64,000 nucleotides of DNA from JAGWBJ01 sp034423015 (GCA_034423015.1 DAOUJG010000030.1:53908-117907); one strand, 5' to 3'; numbered from the stretch's first letter, positions 25,029-33,687 are shown. Numbers and translations: made by a program. The notes: a model not told the origin generated them from the sequence alone.

Positions 25029-25925
25029 TCAGGCCCTGGCCAGCATCTCTTCCAGGGGGGCTTCCTGGAACAGGCGCAGGTCGTCGGCGTCCTTGACCAG
25101 GCAGCCGAGGGTCTGCTCCACCGTCTCCCGGTCCAGGCGGTCCCGGTGCAGCATGACCACGGCCGAGGCCCAGTCCAGCGTCTCCGAGATGCCCGGGGTC
25201 TTCTCCAGGCCCAGCCTCCGCACCTCCTGCATGAACGCGCAGATGTGGCGCGCCAGCGAGTCCGAGATGCCCGGGACCTTGGATGTGACGATGCGGAGCT
25301 CCTTTTCGAAGGAGGGGTAGTCCACCCACAGGTACAAGCAGCGGCGCCTCAGGGCGTCAGACAGGTCCCGGGAGCGGTTGGAGGTGAGGACCACCGTGGG
25401 CACGTTGCGGGCCTTCACCGTGCCGATCTCGGGTATGGTGACCTGGAACTCCGACAGGACCTCCAGCAGGAAGGCCTCGAACTCCTCGTCGGCCCTGTCG
25501 ACCTCGTCGATGAGGAGCACCGGGGCCCGCTCCTCCTGGGTCAGCGCGGCCAGGAGGGGACGCTGGAGCAGGAACTCCTCGCTGAATATCTCCTGCTCCC
25601 GCTCCGAGACGCTGCGGTGGGAGCCCTCCTCCAGCTTGATCCACAGGAGCTGCTTGGGGTAGTTCCACTCGTAGAGGGCGGTGTTCACGTCCAGCCCCTC
25701 GTAGCACTGGAGCCGGATGAGGTTGGTGTCCAGGAGCCGGGAGAGGACCTTGGCGACCTCGGTCTTGCCAACCCCGGCACGGCCCTCGATGAGGAGGGGG
25801 CGCTGCAGGCCCGCCGCCAGGTACACCGACGTTGCGATGGAGGCGTCGGCTATGTACTGCTCCCCCTCCAGCCCCTCCAGGACTTCCTGGACCGAGGCAA
25901 AGGGGGTCCCGGGGTCGCCGGCCAT
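25029..25925 (-). CDS. MoxR-type AAA+ ATPase, CoxD-like
   Basis: 298 residues. Walker A GRAGVGKTE (about 48-56), Walker B VLLIDEVDRADEEFE (about 138-152) and sensor 1 VVLTSNRSRDLSDALRRRC mark a MoxR-family ATPase. In cox operons CoxD acts as an unfoldase-like chaperone for the molybdenum hydroxylase. Its start codon follows the stop of the CoxL-like gene without a spacer, and the VWA partner follows it, so the maturation role is well supported by context. Confidence 0.88.
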   Translation of the reverse strand: MAGDPGTPFASVQEVLEGLEGEQYIADASIATSVYLAAGLQRPLLIEGRAGVGKTEVAKVLSRLLDTNLIRLQCYEGLDVNTALYEWNYPKQLLWIKLEEGSHRSVSEREQEIFSEEFLLQRPLLAALTQEERAPVLLIDEVDRADEEFEAFLLEVLSEFQVTIPEIGTVKARNVPTVVLTSNRSRDLSDALRRRCLYLWVDYPSFEKELRIVTSKVPGISDSLARHICAFMQEVRRLGLEKTPGISETLDWASAVVMLHRDRLDRETVEQTLGCLVKDADDLRLFQEAPLEEMLARA

Positions 25926-28268
25926 CTAGTCTCTCGCCGACTGGATGGCCCGCCACACCCGCTCGGGCTTGAGGGGCATGTCGACGTGCCTCACCCCCTG
26001 GGGCGCGAGGGCGTCCATCACCGCGTTGACGAAGGCCCCGGATGCGGCTATCGTGCCCGTCTCCCCCGCTCCCTTGATGCCCAGGGGGTTGGTGGGCGAG
26101 GGCGTCACCGTGCGGTCCACCTCGTAGGAGGGCAGCACGTCGGCTGAGGGCACGGCGTAGTCCATCATCGTCCCCGTCAGGAGCTGGCCCTGGTCGTCGT
26201 ACACGGCCTCCTCCTGGAGGGCCTGGCCCACGCCCTGGGCTATCCCGCCGTGGACCATGCCGTCGACGATCATCGGGTTGATCACGTTCCCCACGTCGTC
26301 CACGGCCACGTAGCGGAGGAGCTTGACGTCGCCGGTGTCCCCGTCCACCTCCACCACCGCCGCGTGGGTGCCGAAGGGCCAGGTGAAGTTGGGCGGGTCG
26401 AAGAAGCTGGTGGCCTCCAGGCCCGGCTCCATCCCCTCGGGCAGGCTGCTGGCCAGGTAAGCGGCCAGGGCCACCTCTCCGAAGGTCTTCGCGTTGTCCG
26501 GCGCGCCCCGGACGAATATCTTGCCGTCTTCGTAGACCATGTCCGCCTCGGCCGCCTCCAGCAGGTGGGCGGCCAGCCGCTTGGCCTTGTCCTTGATCTT
26601 GTCCACTCCCAGGTGTATGGCCGTGCCCCCCACGGCGGCGCTCCTGCTGCCGTAGGTGCCCGCGCCGAACTGGACCTGCGACGTGTCCCCGTGGACTATG
26701 TCCACGTCCTCCATGGGGATTCCCAGCTCCGAGGAGGCGAGTTGGGCAAACGTGGTCTCATGGCCCTGCCCATGGGAGGAGGCGCCGGTGTAGACGGTGA
26801 CCTTGCCCGTGGGATGGACCCTCACCAGGGCGCTCTCCCAGAGGCCCGCCTGGGCGCCCAGCGCCGTGGCGATGGCCGAGGGGGCCGCCCCGCAGATCTC
26901 CACGTAGGTGCAAAACCCGATGCCCACGTGCCGGCCCTGCTTGCGGGCCTCCTCCTGCTCCTTCCGGAACGCCTGGTAGTCGACCATCTCCAGGGCGCGG
27001 TCGAAGGCCGCTTCGTAGTTGCCGCTGTCGTAGGCGACGCCCGTGGCGACGGTGTGGCCCTCGGCGAAGGGCGCCACCAGGTTCTTGCGGCGGACCTCCA
27101 CCGGGTCCATGCCTATCTCCGCGGCGAACAGGTCCACCATCCGCTCCACGACGAAGGTGGCCTCGGGCCGGCCCGCTCCCCGGTAGGCGTCCACGGGGGT
27201 CGTGTTGGTGAAGGTGCCGTACACCTTGCCGTGTATGTTCGGCGTCTGGTACGGGCCGACCAGCATGAGCCCGAACAGGTAGCTGGGGATCAGGGGGGCC
27301 AGGAAGGATAGGTGGGCGCCCATGTTGGCGTAGACGGTACACCGGATGCCGGTGATGGTCCCGTCCCGGTTGCCCATGATCTCCACGTCCTGGATGTGGT
27401 CCCGTCCGTGGTTGGTGGCCACGTAGTTCTCCTGGCGGGTCTCGGTCCACTTGATGGGCCGCCCCAGCCGCTTGGCCGCCACGGCCACGATGATCTCCTC
27501 CACGTAGGGGCATATCTTGCTGCCGAAGCCGCCGCCCACCTCCGGCGCCACGACCCTGAGCTGGTGCTCGGGATGGCCCGTGGCTATGGACAGGGCCAGC
27601 CGGACGAAGTGCGGCACCTGCGTGGACGTCCACAGGGTCAACTGGTTGCTGCCCGGGTTATAGTCCACCACCGCGCCCCGGGTCTCCATCGCGTTGGGGA
27701 TGAGGCGCTGGTTGATGATCCTCTGGCTGACCGTCACCTCCGCCTGCTTGGCCGCCTCGTCGATGTCCCCGCCGGCGACCTCCCACTCCCAGGCGACGTT
27801 GTTGGGGGCCTCCTGGTGGAGCTGCGGGGCGCCGCTCTTGGTCGTCGCCTCGGCGTCCACCACCGCCGGCAGGGGCTCGTAGGTCACGTCCACCAGAGCG
27901 GCCGCGTCCACCGCGGTGCCGGGGTCGGATGCCACCACGACGGCCACCGGCTCGCCCACGAACCGGACGTTGTCGAACGCCATGGGCGGGCGGGAGGTCT
28001 GCTTGATGTCCGGCAGAAGCCACGCCACGATGAGCGCGCCCAGCTCGTCCTTCAGCTCCGTGTTGGTGTAGACCGCCACCACCCCCGGATGGCTCCTGGC
28101 CCGGGAGGCGTCTATGCCCTTGATCCTGGCATGGCCGTGGGGGCTACGGACCATCGCCGCGTGCAGCATGCCGAACAGCTTGATGTCGTCGACGTAGGTC
28201 CCCCGGCCCGTTATGAGCTTGGGGTCCTCGCGGCGCTTGATGCTGGAGCTTACGGGGGCGCTGGTCAT
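25926..28268 (-). CDS. Xanthine dehydrogenase/CoxL-family molybdenum-binding large subunit (form II)
   Basis: 780 residues from the ATG at 28268, which has AGGAGG 6 nt upstream; an in-frame ATG further up (28382) lacks one. SIKRREDPKLITGRGTYVDD is the usual family start. The cofactor motif GGGFGSK, the active-site loop AYRGAGR (the form II variant, not AYXCSFR of true aerobic CO dehydrogenase) and the catalytic Glu in GIKGAGETGTI are all intact. It is therefore a hydroxylase of unknown substrate rather than a proven CO dehydrogenase. The medium (FAD) and small (2Fe-2S) subunits normally encoded next to it are missing here, although coxD- and coxE-like genes follow. Confidence 0.9.
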   Translation of the reverse strand: MTSAPVSSSIKRREDPKLITGRGTYVDDIKLFGMLHAAMVRSPHGHARIKGIDASRARSHPGVVAVYTNTELKDELGALIVAWLLPDIKQTSRPPMAFDNVRFVGEPVAVVVASDPGTAVDAAALVDVTYEPLPAVVDAEATTKSGAPQLHQEAPNNVAWEWEVAGGDIDEAAKQAEVTVSQRIINQRLIPNAMETRGAVVDYNPGSNQLTLWTSTQVPHFVRLALSIATGHPEHQLRVVAPEVGGGFGSKICPYVEEIIVAVAAKRLGRPIKWTETRQENYVATNHGRDHIQDVEIMGNRDGTITGIRCTVYANMGAHLSFLAPLIPSYLFGLMLVGPYQTPNIHGKVYGTFTNTTPVDAYRGAGRPEATFVVERMVDLFAAEIGMDPVEVRRKNLVAPFAEGHTVATGVAYDSGNYEAAFDRALEMVDYQAFRKEQEEARKQGRHVGIGFCTYVEICGAAPSAIATALGAQAGLWESALVRVHPTGKVTVYTGASSHGQGHETTFAQLASSELGIPMEDVDIVHGDTSQVQFGAGTYGSRSAAVGGTAIHLGVDKIKDKAKRLAAHLLEAAEADMVYEDGKIFVRGAPDNAKTFGEVALAAYLASSLPEGMEPGLEATSFFDPPNFTWPFGTHAAVVEVDGDTGDVKLLRYVAVDDVGNVINPMIVDGMVHGGIAQGVGQALQEEAVYDDQGQLLTGTMMDYAVPSADVLPSYEVDRTVTPSPTNPLGIKGAGETGTIAASGAFVNAVMDALAPQGVRHVDMPLKPERVWRAIQSARD

Positions 28269-28470
28269 GGTAACCTCCTGCGTGTGGCCGGTCGTGGGTT
28301 GCCGCACCCGGCCGGTTGTGGGGGGTCCTTCTGTGCCGAACAGCTGCCTAGCAGCGTTCAACGGCGGACGGGTCCGACGCACCCAGGTACGCCCATATCC
28401 TAGGCGAGCCCCGTGGTGGTGTCAATCCTTGCGGGGCGTCTTGGGGGGCCTTGGGCGGGCCAGTGGCCGG

Positions 28471-29235
28471 CTAGGAGACCCCCGGGCCCCAGGTCTTGCC
28501 GAAATCAGCCCTGAACAGCACCTGTCCCGTCATGGATCCCGCGTCCTGCAGCGCGATGTACACCGCCGACGGGCCCACCTCCTCCGGTGCCACCCGCTCG
28601 TGCCAGTCGTGCCGGGCCCACGGGATCACCGACGAGCCCTCGCTGGTCAGGCCGCCGGGGCTCAGCACGTTCACGGCGATGTTGTGCTCCCTCATCTCCT
28701 CCGCCAGGCAGAAGCTGAACATATGCACCGCGGCCTTGGTGGGCGCGTAGCCCGAGCCCGCGCCGGGCGAGGGGCCGTTGGCCGCCCGGGAGCCCACGTT
28801 GATGATGTTCCCGCCGCCCTGCTTCATCATGACGGGTATCACGTGGCGGCACGTCAGGTAAGGGCCCCGGACGTTGGTGCCGAAGGACTGGTCCCACACG
28901 TCCGGTGTCAGCTCCAGGAAGGGGTAGCCTATGGCCATGACCCCGGCGTTGTTGACCAGCACGTCGATCTTCCCGTACCGGTCCACCGTCTGCTCCACCA
29001 TGGCCCTCACCTGCGCCTCGTCGGACACGTCGCAGGCCACGGAGAAGGCCTCTCCCCCATCGGCCCTTATGGCCGACGCCGTGTCGTCGGGGGTGCCGGG
29101 GAGCCCCGTGGGGGACTGCCCCCGCGCCGACACCACCACCGACGCCCCCTCCCGGGCGAACTCCAGGGCCACGGCCCGGCCCAGGCCCCTGCTGGCGCCG
29201 GTGACGATGGCCACCTTCCCCTTCATCCTGTCCAT
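28471..29235 (-). CDS. Short-chain dehydrogenase/reductase
   Basis: 254 residues. TGASRGLG (about 12-19) binds the nucleotide, NNAG follows the fourth strand, and the catalytic Tyr-Lys pair lies in GSGYAPTKAAV. ARGQSP after strand 2 suggests NADPH. AAGGAGGAG fixes the start. It is followed on the same side by the SnoaL genes upstream in the transcript (29262-30334), so a common small-molecule pathway is likely. Substrate unknown. Confidence 0.88.
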   Translation of the reverse strand: MDRMKGKVAIVTGASRGLGRAVALEFAREGASVVVSARGQSPTGLPGTPDDTASAIRADGGEAFSVACDVSDEAQVRAMVEQTVDRYGKIDVLVNNAGVMAIGYPFLELTPDVWDQSFGTNVRGPYLTCRHVIPVMMKQGGGNIINVGSRAANGPSPGAGSGYAPTKAAVHMFSFCLAEEMREHNIAVNVLSPGGLTSEGSSVIPWARHDWHERVAPEEVGPSAVYIALQDAGSMTGQVLFRADFGKTWGPGVS

Positions 29236-29261
29236 GGCTCCTCCTTTTTCGCCGCCTGTTC

Positions 29262-29729
29262 CTAGGCGAAGCGCTCCCGGGCCCAGCCCCGGTCAAAGGG
29301 TGTCCAGAAGAACGACGTGAGCTTGAGGGAGCGGAACATCCAGGCGCCCTCGACCCTGACGTACTCCTCGTCGTAGCGGGCCGACCCCCACACCGCCCTG
29401 TCCCCGTCGGCAAAGGTGCATGGCTGGAACAGGTACCACGTCCCCCGCGCCGTATCCCCGTCGACCTCGATGACCGGGTTCATTACCATGTGTATGGCGA
29501 AGGGCAGCCGCAGGGGCGCCCGCTGGAAGAACGCCCGTATCCCCTCCCGGCCCTCGGCCCTGCCCCGAATGCCGCCGTCCCACACGGCGTCCTCGTTGAA
29601 GAGGCCGGCGATGCCGTCGGCGTCGTAGCCGTCGTCGCAGTAGGCGCAGTAGCGGGCCTTCAGGCTTCTGATGGCCTCCACGTCCTCCAGGACCCTGAGG
29701 CGTCTCTCCAGCTCCTCCATTGTCGCCAC
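29262..29729 (-). CDS. SnoaL-like/NTF2-fold protein
   Basis: 155 residues. The opening helix (LERRLRVLEDVEAIRSLKAR YC split by a turn) and the sheet (NPVIEVDGDTARGTWYLFQP) fit the cone-shaped NTF2/SnoaL fold, which includes small hydrolases, cyclases and ring-hydroxylating dioxygenase beta-like proteins. The start is GTG at 29729 (GGAGG 6 nt upstream) or ATG at 29720. A paralog with the same FFWTPFD ending lies just upstream in the same transcript. Confidence 0.75.
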   Translation of the reverse strand: MATMEELERRLRVLEDVEAIRSLKARYCAYCDDGYDADGIAGLFNEDAVWDGGIRGRAEGREGIRAFFQRAPLRLPFAIHMVMNPVIEVDGDTARGTWYLFQPCTFADGDRAVWGSARYDEEYVRVEGAWMFRSLKLTSFFWTPFDRGWARERFA

Positions 29730-29767
29730 GCCCCACCTCCGGCCTGTGCCTCTTGCTTGGCGCCCTC

Positions 29768-29896
29768 GCTACATGTCGGCGAACTGGGTCTTGGCCCACC
29801 CCTCGTCGAAGGGGGTCCAGAAGGCCTTCCCCGGCCCCCTTGCTACATGTCGGCGAACTGGGTCTTGGCCCATCCCTCGTCGAAGGGGGTCCAGAA
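29768..29896. repeat. Direct duplication of a 55-bp gene tail
   Basis: 29768-29822 and 29842-29896 are identical at 54 of 55 positions, 74 bp apart. The right copy is the end of the SnoaL gene 29843-30334; the left copy carries the same codons (WTPFDEGWAKTQFADM and stop) with nothing in front. It looks like the last part of a deleted or collapsed third paralog. Confidence 0.85.
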
Positions 29897-30334
29897 AAAA
29901 GACGTCAGCTTCCAGCTGCTGATCTTCCACTCCCCGTCCACCCGGGTGTACTCTTCGTCGTACCTGCCCGAGCCCCACACCGCCCGGTTGCCGTTGATGA
30001 AGGTGGCCGCCTGCAGGAGGTACCAGGTGCCCTTGCCGGTGTCGCCATCCACCTCGATGATGGGGTTGTTGACGTAATGCACGGCGAAGGACATCCAGTT
30101 GGGCGAGTTGCTGAAGGCTTGGCGAATGGCCTCCCTGCCCTGGATCTTCTGTCCCAGGGGCCCCGGGTCGAAGACGGCGTCCTCGGTGAACAGGCCGGCT
30201 ATCACCCCGGCGTCGTAGGGGATGTCGGGGTCGGCGTTGATGTCGCAGGCCTCGGCGTAGACCACCTTCATCTGCCTGATGGCCTCCACGTCCTCCAGGG
30301 CCCTGACCCGCTTCTCCAGCTCCTCCAGGCCCAT
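29843..30334 (-). CDS. SnoaL-like/NTF2-fold protein (paralog)
   Basis: 163 residues from the ATG at 30334, which has GGAGGG 6 nt upstream. It aligns along its length with the gene at 29262: LEKRVRALEDVEAIRQMKVV, NPIIEVDGDTGKGTWYLLQA, SGRYDEEYTRVDGEWKISSW. The pair arose by tandem duplication, and a 55-bp copy of its 3' end follows directly. No catalytic role can be assigned. Confidence 0.75.
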   Translation of the reverse strand: MGLEELEKRVRALEDVEAIRQMKVVYAEACDINADPDIPYDAGVIAGLFTEDAVFDPGPLGQKIQGREAIRQAFSNSPNWMSFAVHYVNNPIIEVDGDTGKGTWYLLQAATFINGNRAVWGSGRYDEEYTRVDGEWKISSWKLTSFFWTPFDEGWAKTQFADM

Positions 30335-30457
30335 CGCTGCCCTCCGTGGCTGCTCCAACCGGTGCCCGAGCCGGGCCCTATCTGGGGCCCGAACTAAGGG
30401 ATGTGGCGCTCGTCCGCACCGAGCCGAGTGCCACCAATATACCCCAATACACCGCGC

Positions 30458-30485
30458 TTGACAAAGGCACCGCGTGCCATAGAAT
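30458..30485 (+). promoter_or_regulatory. Strong promoter of the crotonase/cyclase locus
   Basis: A perfect TTGACA (30458-30463) and TAGAAT (30480-30485) are separated by 16 bp. The next gene on this strand starts at 30564, giving a leader of about 70 nt. Confidence 0.6.
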
Positions 30486-30563
30486 AGTGCCCATACGCCA
30501 GCCCCGCCGTCCCGGCGCGCGGGCTGCGGGCTCCAAGCTCCTTACGGAAGGCCGGTGCCCCAC

Positions 30564-31319
30564 ATGGCCCGATTCGACGAGTACGCAGACCGGTACCAGA
30601 GCATCGCCATGGAGAGGCGGGACGGCATCCTGCAGATGACGTTCCACACCGATGGCGGCCCGCTCAAGTGGGGGGAGATTCCCCACAGGGAGTTCGGGTA
30701 CGCCTTCACCGACGTGGGCAGCGACACTGAGAACAAGGTCATCATTATCACGGGCACCGGCGACGACTACTGCGCCGAATACCCGGTGGAGGGGGTGGCC
30801 CCAAGGAGCCAGCCCATCCAGTGGGACACCATCTACTGGGAGGGCAAGAGGCTCCTGCTCAACCTGCTCGACATCGAGGTGCCCATAATCAGCGCCGTCA
30901 ACGGCCCCGCCCTCTACCATGCCGAGATACCCCTCATGTCGGACATCGTGCTGGCCTCGGAGAACGCCTCCTTCCAGGACGCCCCCCACTTCCCCGCGGG
31001 GCTGGTGCCCGGGGACGGGGTCCACGTCGTGTTCCCGCTGCTGATGGGCCTGAACCGGGCGCGGTACTTCCTGCTGATGGGCCAGACCCTCTCCGCCCGG
31101 GACGCCCAGGAGCTGGGGCTGGTCAACGAGGTGCTGCCCCGGGACCGGCTGATGCCCCGGGCGTGGGAGGTGGCCGGGCAGCTCGCTAGCAAGTCTCCGC
31201 TGACCCTCCGGTACACCCGGACGGTGCTGACCATGCAGCTCAAGCGGCAGATGCAGGAGATGCTGGGCTACGGCCTCCAGGTGGAGGGGCTCGCGGCCCT
31301 TCAGGACTCGCCGAGATAG
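30564..31319 (+). CDS. 6-oxocamphor hydrolase-like crotonase (beta-diketone C-C hydrolase)
   Basis: 251 residues from ATG 30564; a GTG at 30555 is the alternative, since GGAAGG lies 3 nt before the GTG and 12 nt before the ATG. It is a crotonase fold, but the sequence follows 6-oxocamphor hydrolase rather than enoyl-CoA hydratase: FHTDGGPLKWGEIPH, ENKVIIITGTG, YHAEIPLMSDIVLASENASF and DAPHFPAGLVPGDGVHV. His41, His119, His142 and Asp151 match the positions known in that enzyme as catalytic (His45, His122, His145, Asp154; from memory of the family). It would cleave a cyclic beta-diketone to a keto acid. Three cyclase-family hydrolases follow, fitting a ring-degradation locus. Confidence 0.75.
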   Translation: MARFDEYADRYQSIAMERRDGILQMTFHTDGGPLKWGEIPHREFGYAFTDVGSDTENKVIIITGTGDDYCAEYPVEGVAPRSQPIQWDTIYWEGKRLLLNLLDIEVPIISAVNGPALYHAEIPLMSDIVLASENASFQDAPHFPAGLVPGDGVHVVFPLLMGLNRARYFLLMGQTLSARDAQELGLVNEVLPRDRLMPRAWEVAGQLASKSPLTLRYTRTVLTMQLKRQMQEMLGYGLQVEGLAALQDSPR

Positions 31320-31331
31320 GCCCGTTCTCCG

Positions 31332-31357
31332 CCCCGCCGCATCAGGGCCCGGCGGGG
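31332..31357. repeat. GC-rich hairpin between crotonase and first cyclase
   Basis: CCCCGCCG (31332-31339) and CGGCGGGG (31350-31357) form an 8-bp stem with a 10-nt loop. No T-run follows, so it is more likely an mRNA structure within the operon than a terminator. Confidence 0.4.
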
Positions 31358-31386
31358 TGAGACCGGGAGAAAAGCCGGGAGGCCAC

Positions 31387-32352
31387 ATGAGCGACAGAAG
31401 GCTGCCGACCAGGGAAGAGGTGCTCTCGTACCTGAAGGAGCGCCGCAACTGGGGCCGGTGGGGGGCCGACGACCAGGTGGGCGCCATCAACATGGTCACC
31501 GCCGAGAAACGAGTGGCCGCCACCAGGCTCGTCCGCACCGGCCGGACCGTCTCCCTGAGCAGGTACTTCCCCAAGACCCGGGCCCCGGGCAACGTCAACC
31601 CGGCGCAGCACTACATGTTCACCGCCAGCCGGGGCAGCGGCGGCGGCGCCATGGACTACTACGGCATCTCCTACCACGGCCGGGCCGCCACCCACATCGA
31701 CGCCCTGTGCCATGTGTGGGACGACAACGGGATGTGGAACGGCCGGGACCCCCGGCGGGAGATCACCTTCGACGGCGCCACCTGGGGCGCCATCGATGTT
31801 TGGGAAGGGGGCATCTTCACCCGGGGGGTGCTCCTGGACATCCCCATGCTTCGCGGCGAGCCCTACGTGACCCAGGAGAAGCCGGTCCACGGCTGGGACC
31901 TAGAGGATGCCGCCAGGGCCCAGGGCGTGACCATCGAGCCGGGGGACGCGGTGGCCGTATACAGCGGCCGGGATAAGTGGCAGGCGGCCCACCCCGAGAA
32001 CACCTACGGCACCCAGGGCAGGCCCCTGGAACGCAAGGCCGACGACTGCGCCTACGGCCAGGGCCCCGAAAAGCCGGGCCTCCACGCGTCGTGCCTCCCC
32101 TTCTTGCGGGACAACGACGTGTCGGTGCTGGCCTGGGACATGATGGACCTGGCCCCCGACGGGTATGACCTCCCCTGGTCCGTGCACGGGGCCATCTTTG
32201 CCTACGGCATAGCCCTGCTGGACAACTGCCTCCTGGAGCCCCTGGCCGAGGTGTGCCGGCAGGAGGGCAGGTACGAGTTCATGCTGACGGTGGCGCCCCT
32301 GAAGGTGGCCGGAGGGACCGGGTCCCCGGCCAACCCCATCGCCATGTTCTAG
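31387..32352 (+). CDS. Cyclase-family metal-dependent hydrolase, copy 1
   Basis: 321 residues from ATG 31387 (GGGAGG upstream). Starts RRLPTREEVLSYLKERRNWG and carries the metal-binding motif YHGRAATHIDALCHVW (His, His, Asp, His), typical of the PF04199 cyclase/kynurenine formamidase-like family; HASCLPFLRDNDVSVLAWDM holds a later conserved block. Members cleave cyclic amides, esters or C-C bonds. It is one of three close paralogs in 5 kb. An IS5-type element was inserted exactly at its stop codon: the 4-bp target duplication CTAG contains the TAG, so the protein end is unchanged. Confidence 0.88.
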   Translation: MSDRRLPTREEVLSYLKERRNWGRWGADDQVGAINMVTAEKRVAATRLVRTGRTVSLSRYFPKTRAPGNVNPAQHYMFTASRGSGGGAMDYYGISYHGRAATHIDALCHVWDDNGMWNGRDPRREITFDGATWGAIDVWEGGIFTRGVLLDIPMLRGEPYVTQEKPVHGWDLEDAARAQGVTIEPGDAVAVYSGRDKWQAAHPENTYGTQGRPLERKADDCAYGQGPEKPGLHASCLPFLRDNDVSVLAWDMMDLAPDGYDLPWSVHGAIFAYGIALLDNCLLEPLAEVCRQEGRYEFMLTVAPLKVAGGTGSPANPIAMF

Positions 32353-33559
32353 GAATCCTCTGAACAAGTTGGGTGGTCATGTAGCATAGTAGTGTGTGGG
32401 CGAGGAGATGCTTTTTGGAGGAGTGAGAGCGATGGACCAGCCCAGCTTTGCTGACTTGGAATACCAGGGCAAGAAGCGGAAGACCCGCCGGGAGCTGTTC
32501 CTAGAGCGCATGGACGGGCTGATTCCCTGGCAGAGGCTGGAGGACCGCATCCACCCCTTCTACCCCAAGGCCGGACGGGGTCGCCACCCCTACCCGCTGG
32601 CCGCCATGCTGAGGATACACTGCGTCCAGCTCTTCTACAACCTGAGTGACCCCGGCATGGAAGACCTGCTCTACGAGTCCGACCCGGTGAGGCGGTTCGC
32701 GGGTCTGAAGCTCACAGGTTGCCTGCCCGACGAGACCACCATCCTCAACTTCCGCCACCTCCTGGAGCGGCACAATCTGGGACAGGGTCTGCTGAAGGAA
32801 ATCAACGCCCACCTGGAGTCCCAGGGGCTTCGGCTGCGGGAGGGAACCATCGTGGACGCCACAATCATCGAGGCGCCGTCCTCCACCAAGAACCGTGCTG
32901 GGGAACGGGACCCGGAGATGCGTCAGACCCGGAAGGGGAACCAGTGGCACTTCGGGATGAAGGCGCACATCGGTGTGGACTCGGAGACGGGCATAGTCCA
33001 CAGCATGAGCACTACCGCGGCCAACGTGCACGATGTTACAGAGACCCGCAATCTGCTGCACGGGGGCGAGACGGTGGTGTGGGCCGACGCCGGGTATCAG
33101 GGGGTTGACAAGAGGGAGGAGAACCTGGAGCTGGAGATGGAATGGCGAGTGGCCATGGGTCCTGGGCGTCGTAGGAAGCTGGAGCGAGAGAGCAGGGAGG
33201 CGTTGACGGAGAAGAGCAAGGCATCGGTGAGGGCCAAGGTGGAGCATCCCTTCCTGAGGTTGAAGCGGCTGTTCGGATACGCCAAGGTACGCTACCGGGG
33301 TCTGGCGACGAATGGCGAGCGAGTGGCGCTTCTGTTCGGGCTGGGCAACCTGCTGACCGCAGAGGGACAACTGCGGGCCTAGTGCGCCCGGTGGCAGTTC
33401 TGCCTGGCCTTCCGGCCTGTGCCAAGCTCCCAATGCCCCGTCAGGAAGGGAAACACAAGGGATTGAGCACCAGCCACCAAGTCCGGGACGACGGTATTCC
33501 CCCACCCACAGACCCGTCAGACACGATTCGGACCATACCAGCCCTTGTTCAGAGTATCC
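32353..33559 (+). mobile_element. IS5-family insertion sequence, complete, 1207 bp
   Basis: The ends are imperfect inverted repeats: GAATCCTCTGAACAAG (32353-32368) and, read inward from the right, GGATACTCTGAACAAG (complement of 33544-33559), 14 of 16 identical. Both sides are flanked by CTAG (32349-32352 and 33560-33563), a 4-bp YTAR-type target duplication as expected for IS5. It carries one intact transposase. Insertion lies between cyclase copies 1 and 2. Confidence 0.9.
32432..33382 (+). CDS. IS5-family transposase
   Basis: 316 residues from the ATG at 32432 (GGAGGAG 8 nt upstream); the frame is open back to a GTG at 32396. The start MDQPSFADLEYQGKKRKTRR is typical of the IS5 group. Catalytic residues are Asp142 (GTIVDATIIEAPSSTKN), Asp219 (VVWADAGYQG) and Glu271 (RAKVEHPFLRLKRLFGYAKV). 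No frameshift or stop is present, so the element could be mobile. Confidence 0.95.
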   Translation: MDQPSFADLEYQGKKRKTRRELFLERMDGLIPWQRLEDRIHPFYPKAGRGRHPYPLAAMLRIHCVQLFYNLSDPGMEDLLYESDPVRRFAGLKLTGCLPDETTILNFRHLLERHNLGQGLLKEINAHLESQGLRLREGTIVDATIIEAPSSTKNRAGERDPEMRQTRKGNQWHFGMKAHIGVDSETGIVHSMSTTAANVHDVTETRNLLHGGETVVWADAGYQGVDKREENLELEMEWRVAMGPGRRRKLERESREALTEKSKASVRAKVEHPFLRLKRLFGYAKVRYRGLATNGERVALLFGLGNLLTAEGQLRA

Positions 33560-33571
33560 CTAGGTCCCTCT

Positions 33572-33595
33572 CCCGCCCTCCCCCAGGAGGGCGGG
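33572..33595. repeat. 10-bp perfect hairpin after the IS5 element
   Basis: CCCGCCCTCC and GGAGGGCGGG pair perfectly around a CCCA loop. Before the IS inserted, this lay about 10 nt after the cyclase copy 1 stop and may have been its terminator; it lacks a T-run. Confidence 0.5.
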
Positions 33596-33602
33596 CGGGA
33601 CA

Positions 33603-33687
33603 GCCCGGCCAGGAGGTTTGCCCGGCCGGGAGGTTTGCCCGGTCGGGAGGTTTGCCCGGCCAGGAGGTTTGCCCGGCCAGGAGGTTT
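33603..33687 (+). repeat. Five 17-bp tandem repeats, each with a Shine-Dalgarno core, before cyclase copy 2
   Basis: The unit GCCCGGCCAGGAGGTTT is repeated five times without gaps, with variation only at two positions (AGGAGG or GGGAGG core, one C to T). The last core ends 10 nt before the ATG of cyclase copy 2. 17 is not a multiple of three, so it is not a coding repeat. The arrangement offers ribosomes up to five binding cores in a row, or arose by slippage of a duplicated binding site. Confidence 0.9.

Noticed and set aside
25926..28268. True aerobic CO dehydrogenase CoxL
   Set aside because: Active-site loop is AYRGAGR (form II), not the Cys-containing form I loop, and coxM/coxS are missing.
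33603..33687. Possible CRISPR array
   Set aside because: Units are contiguous with no spacers.
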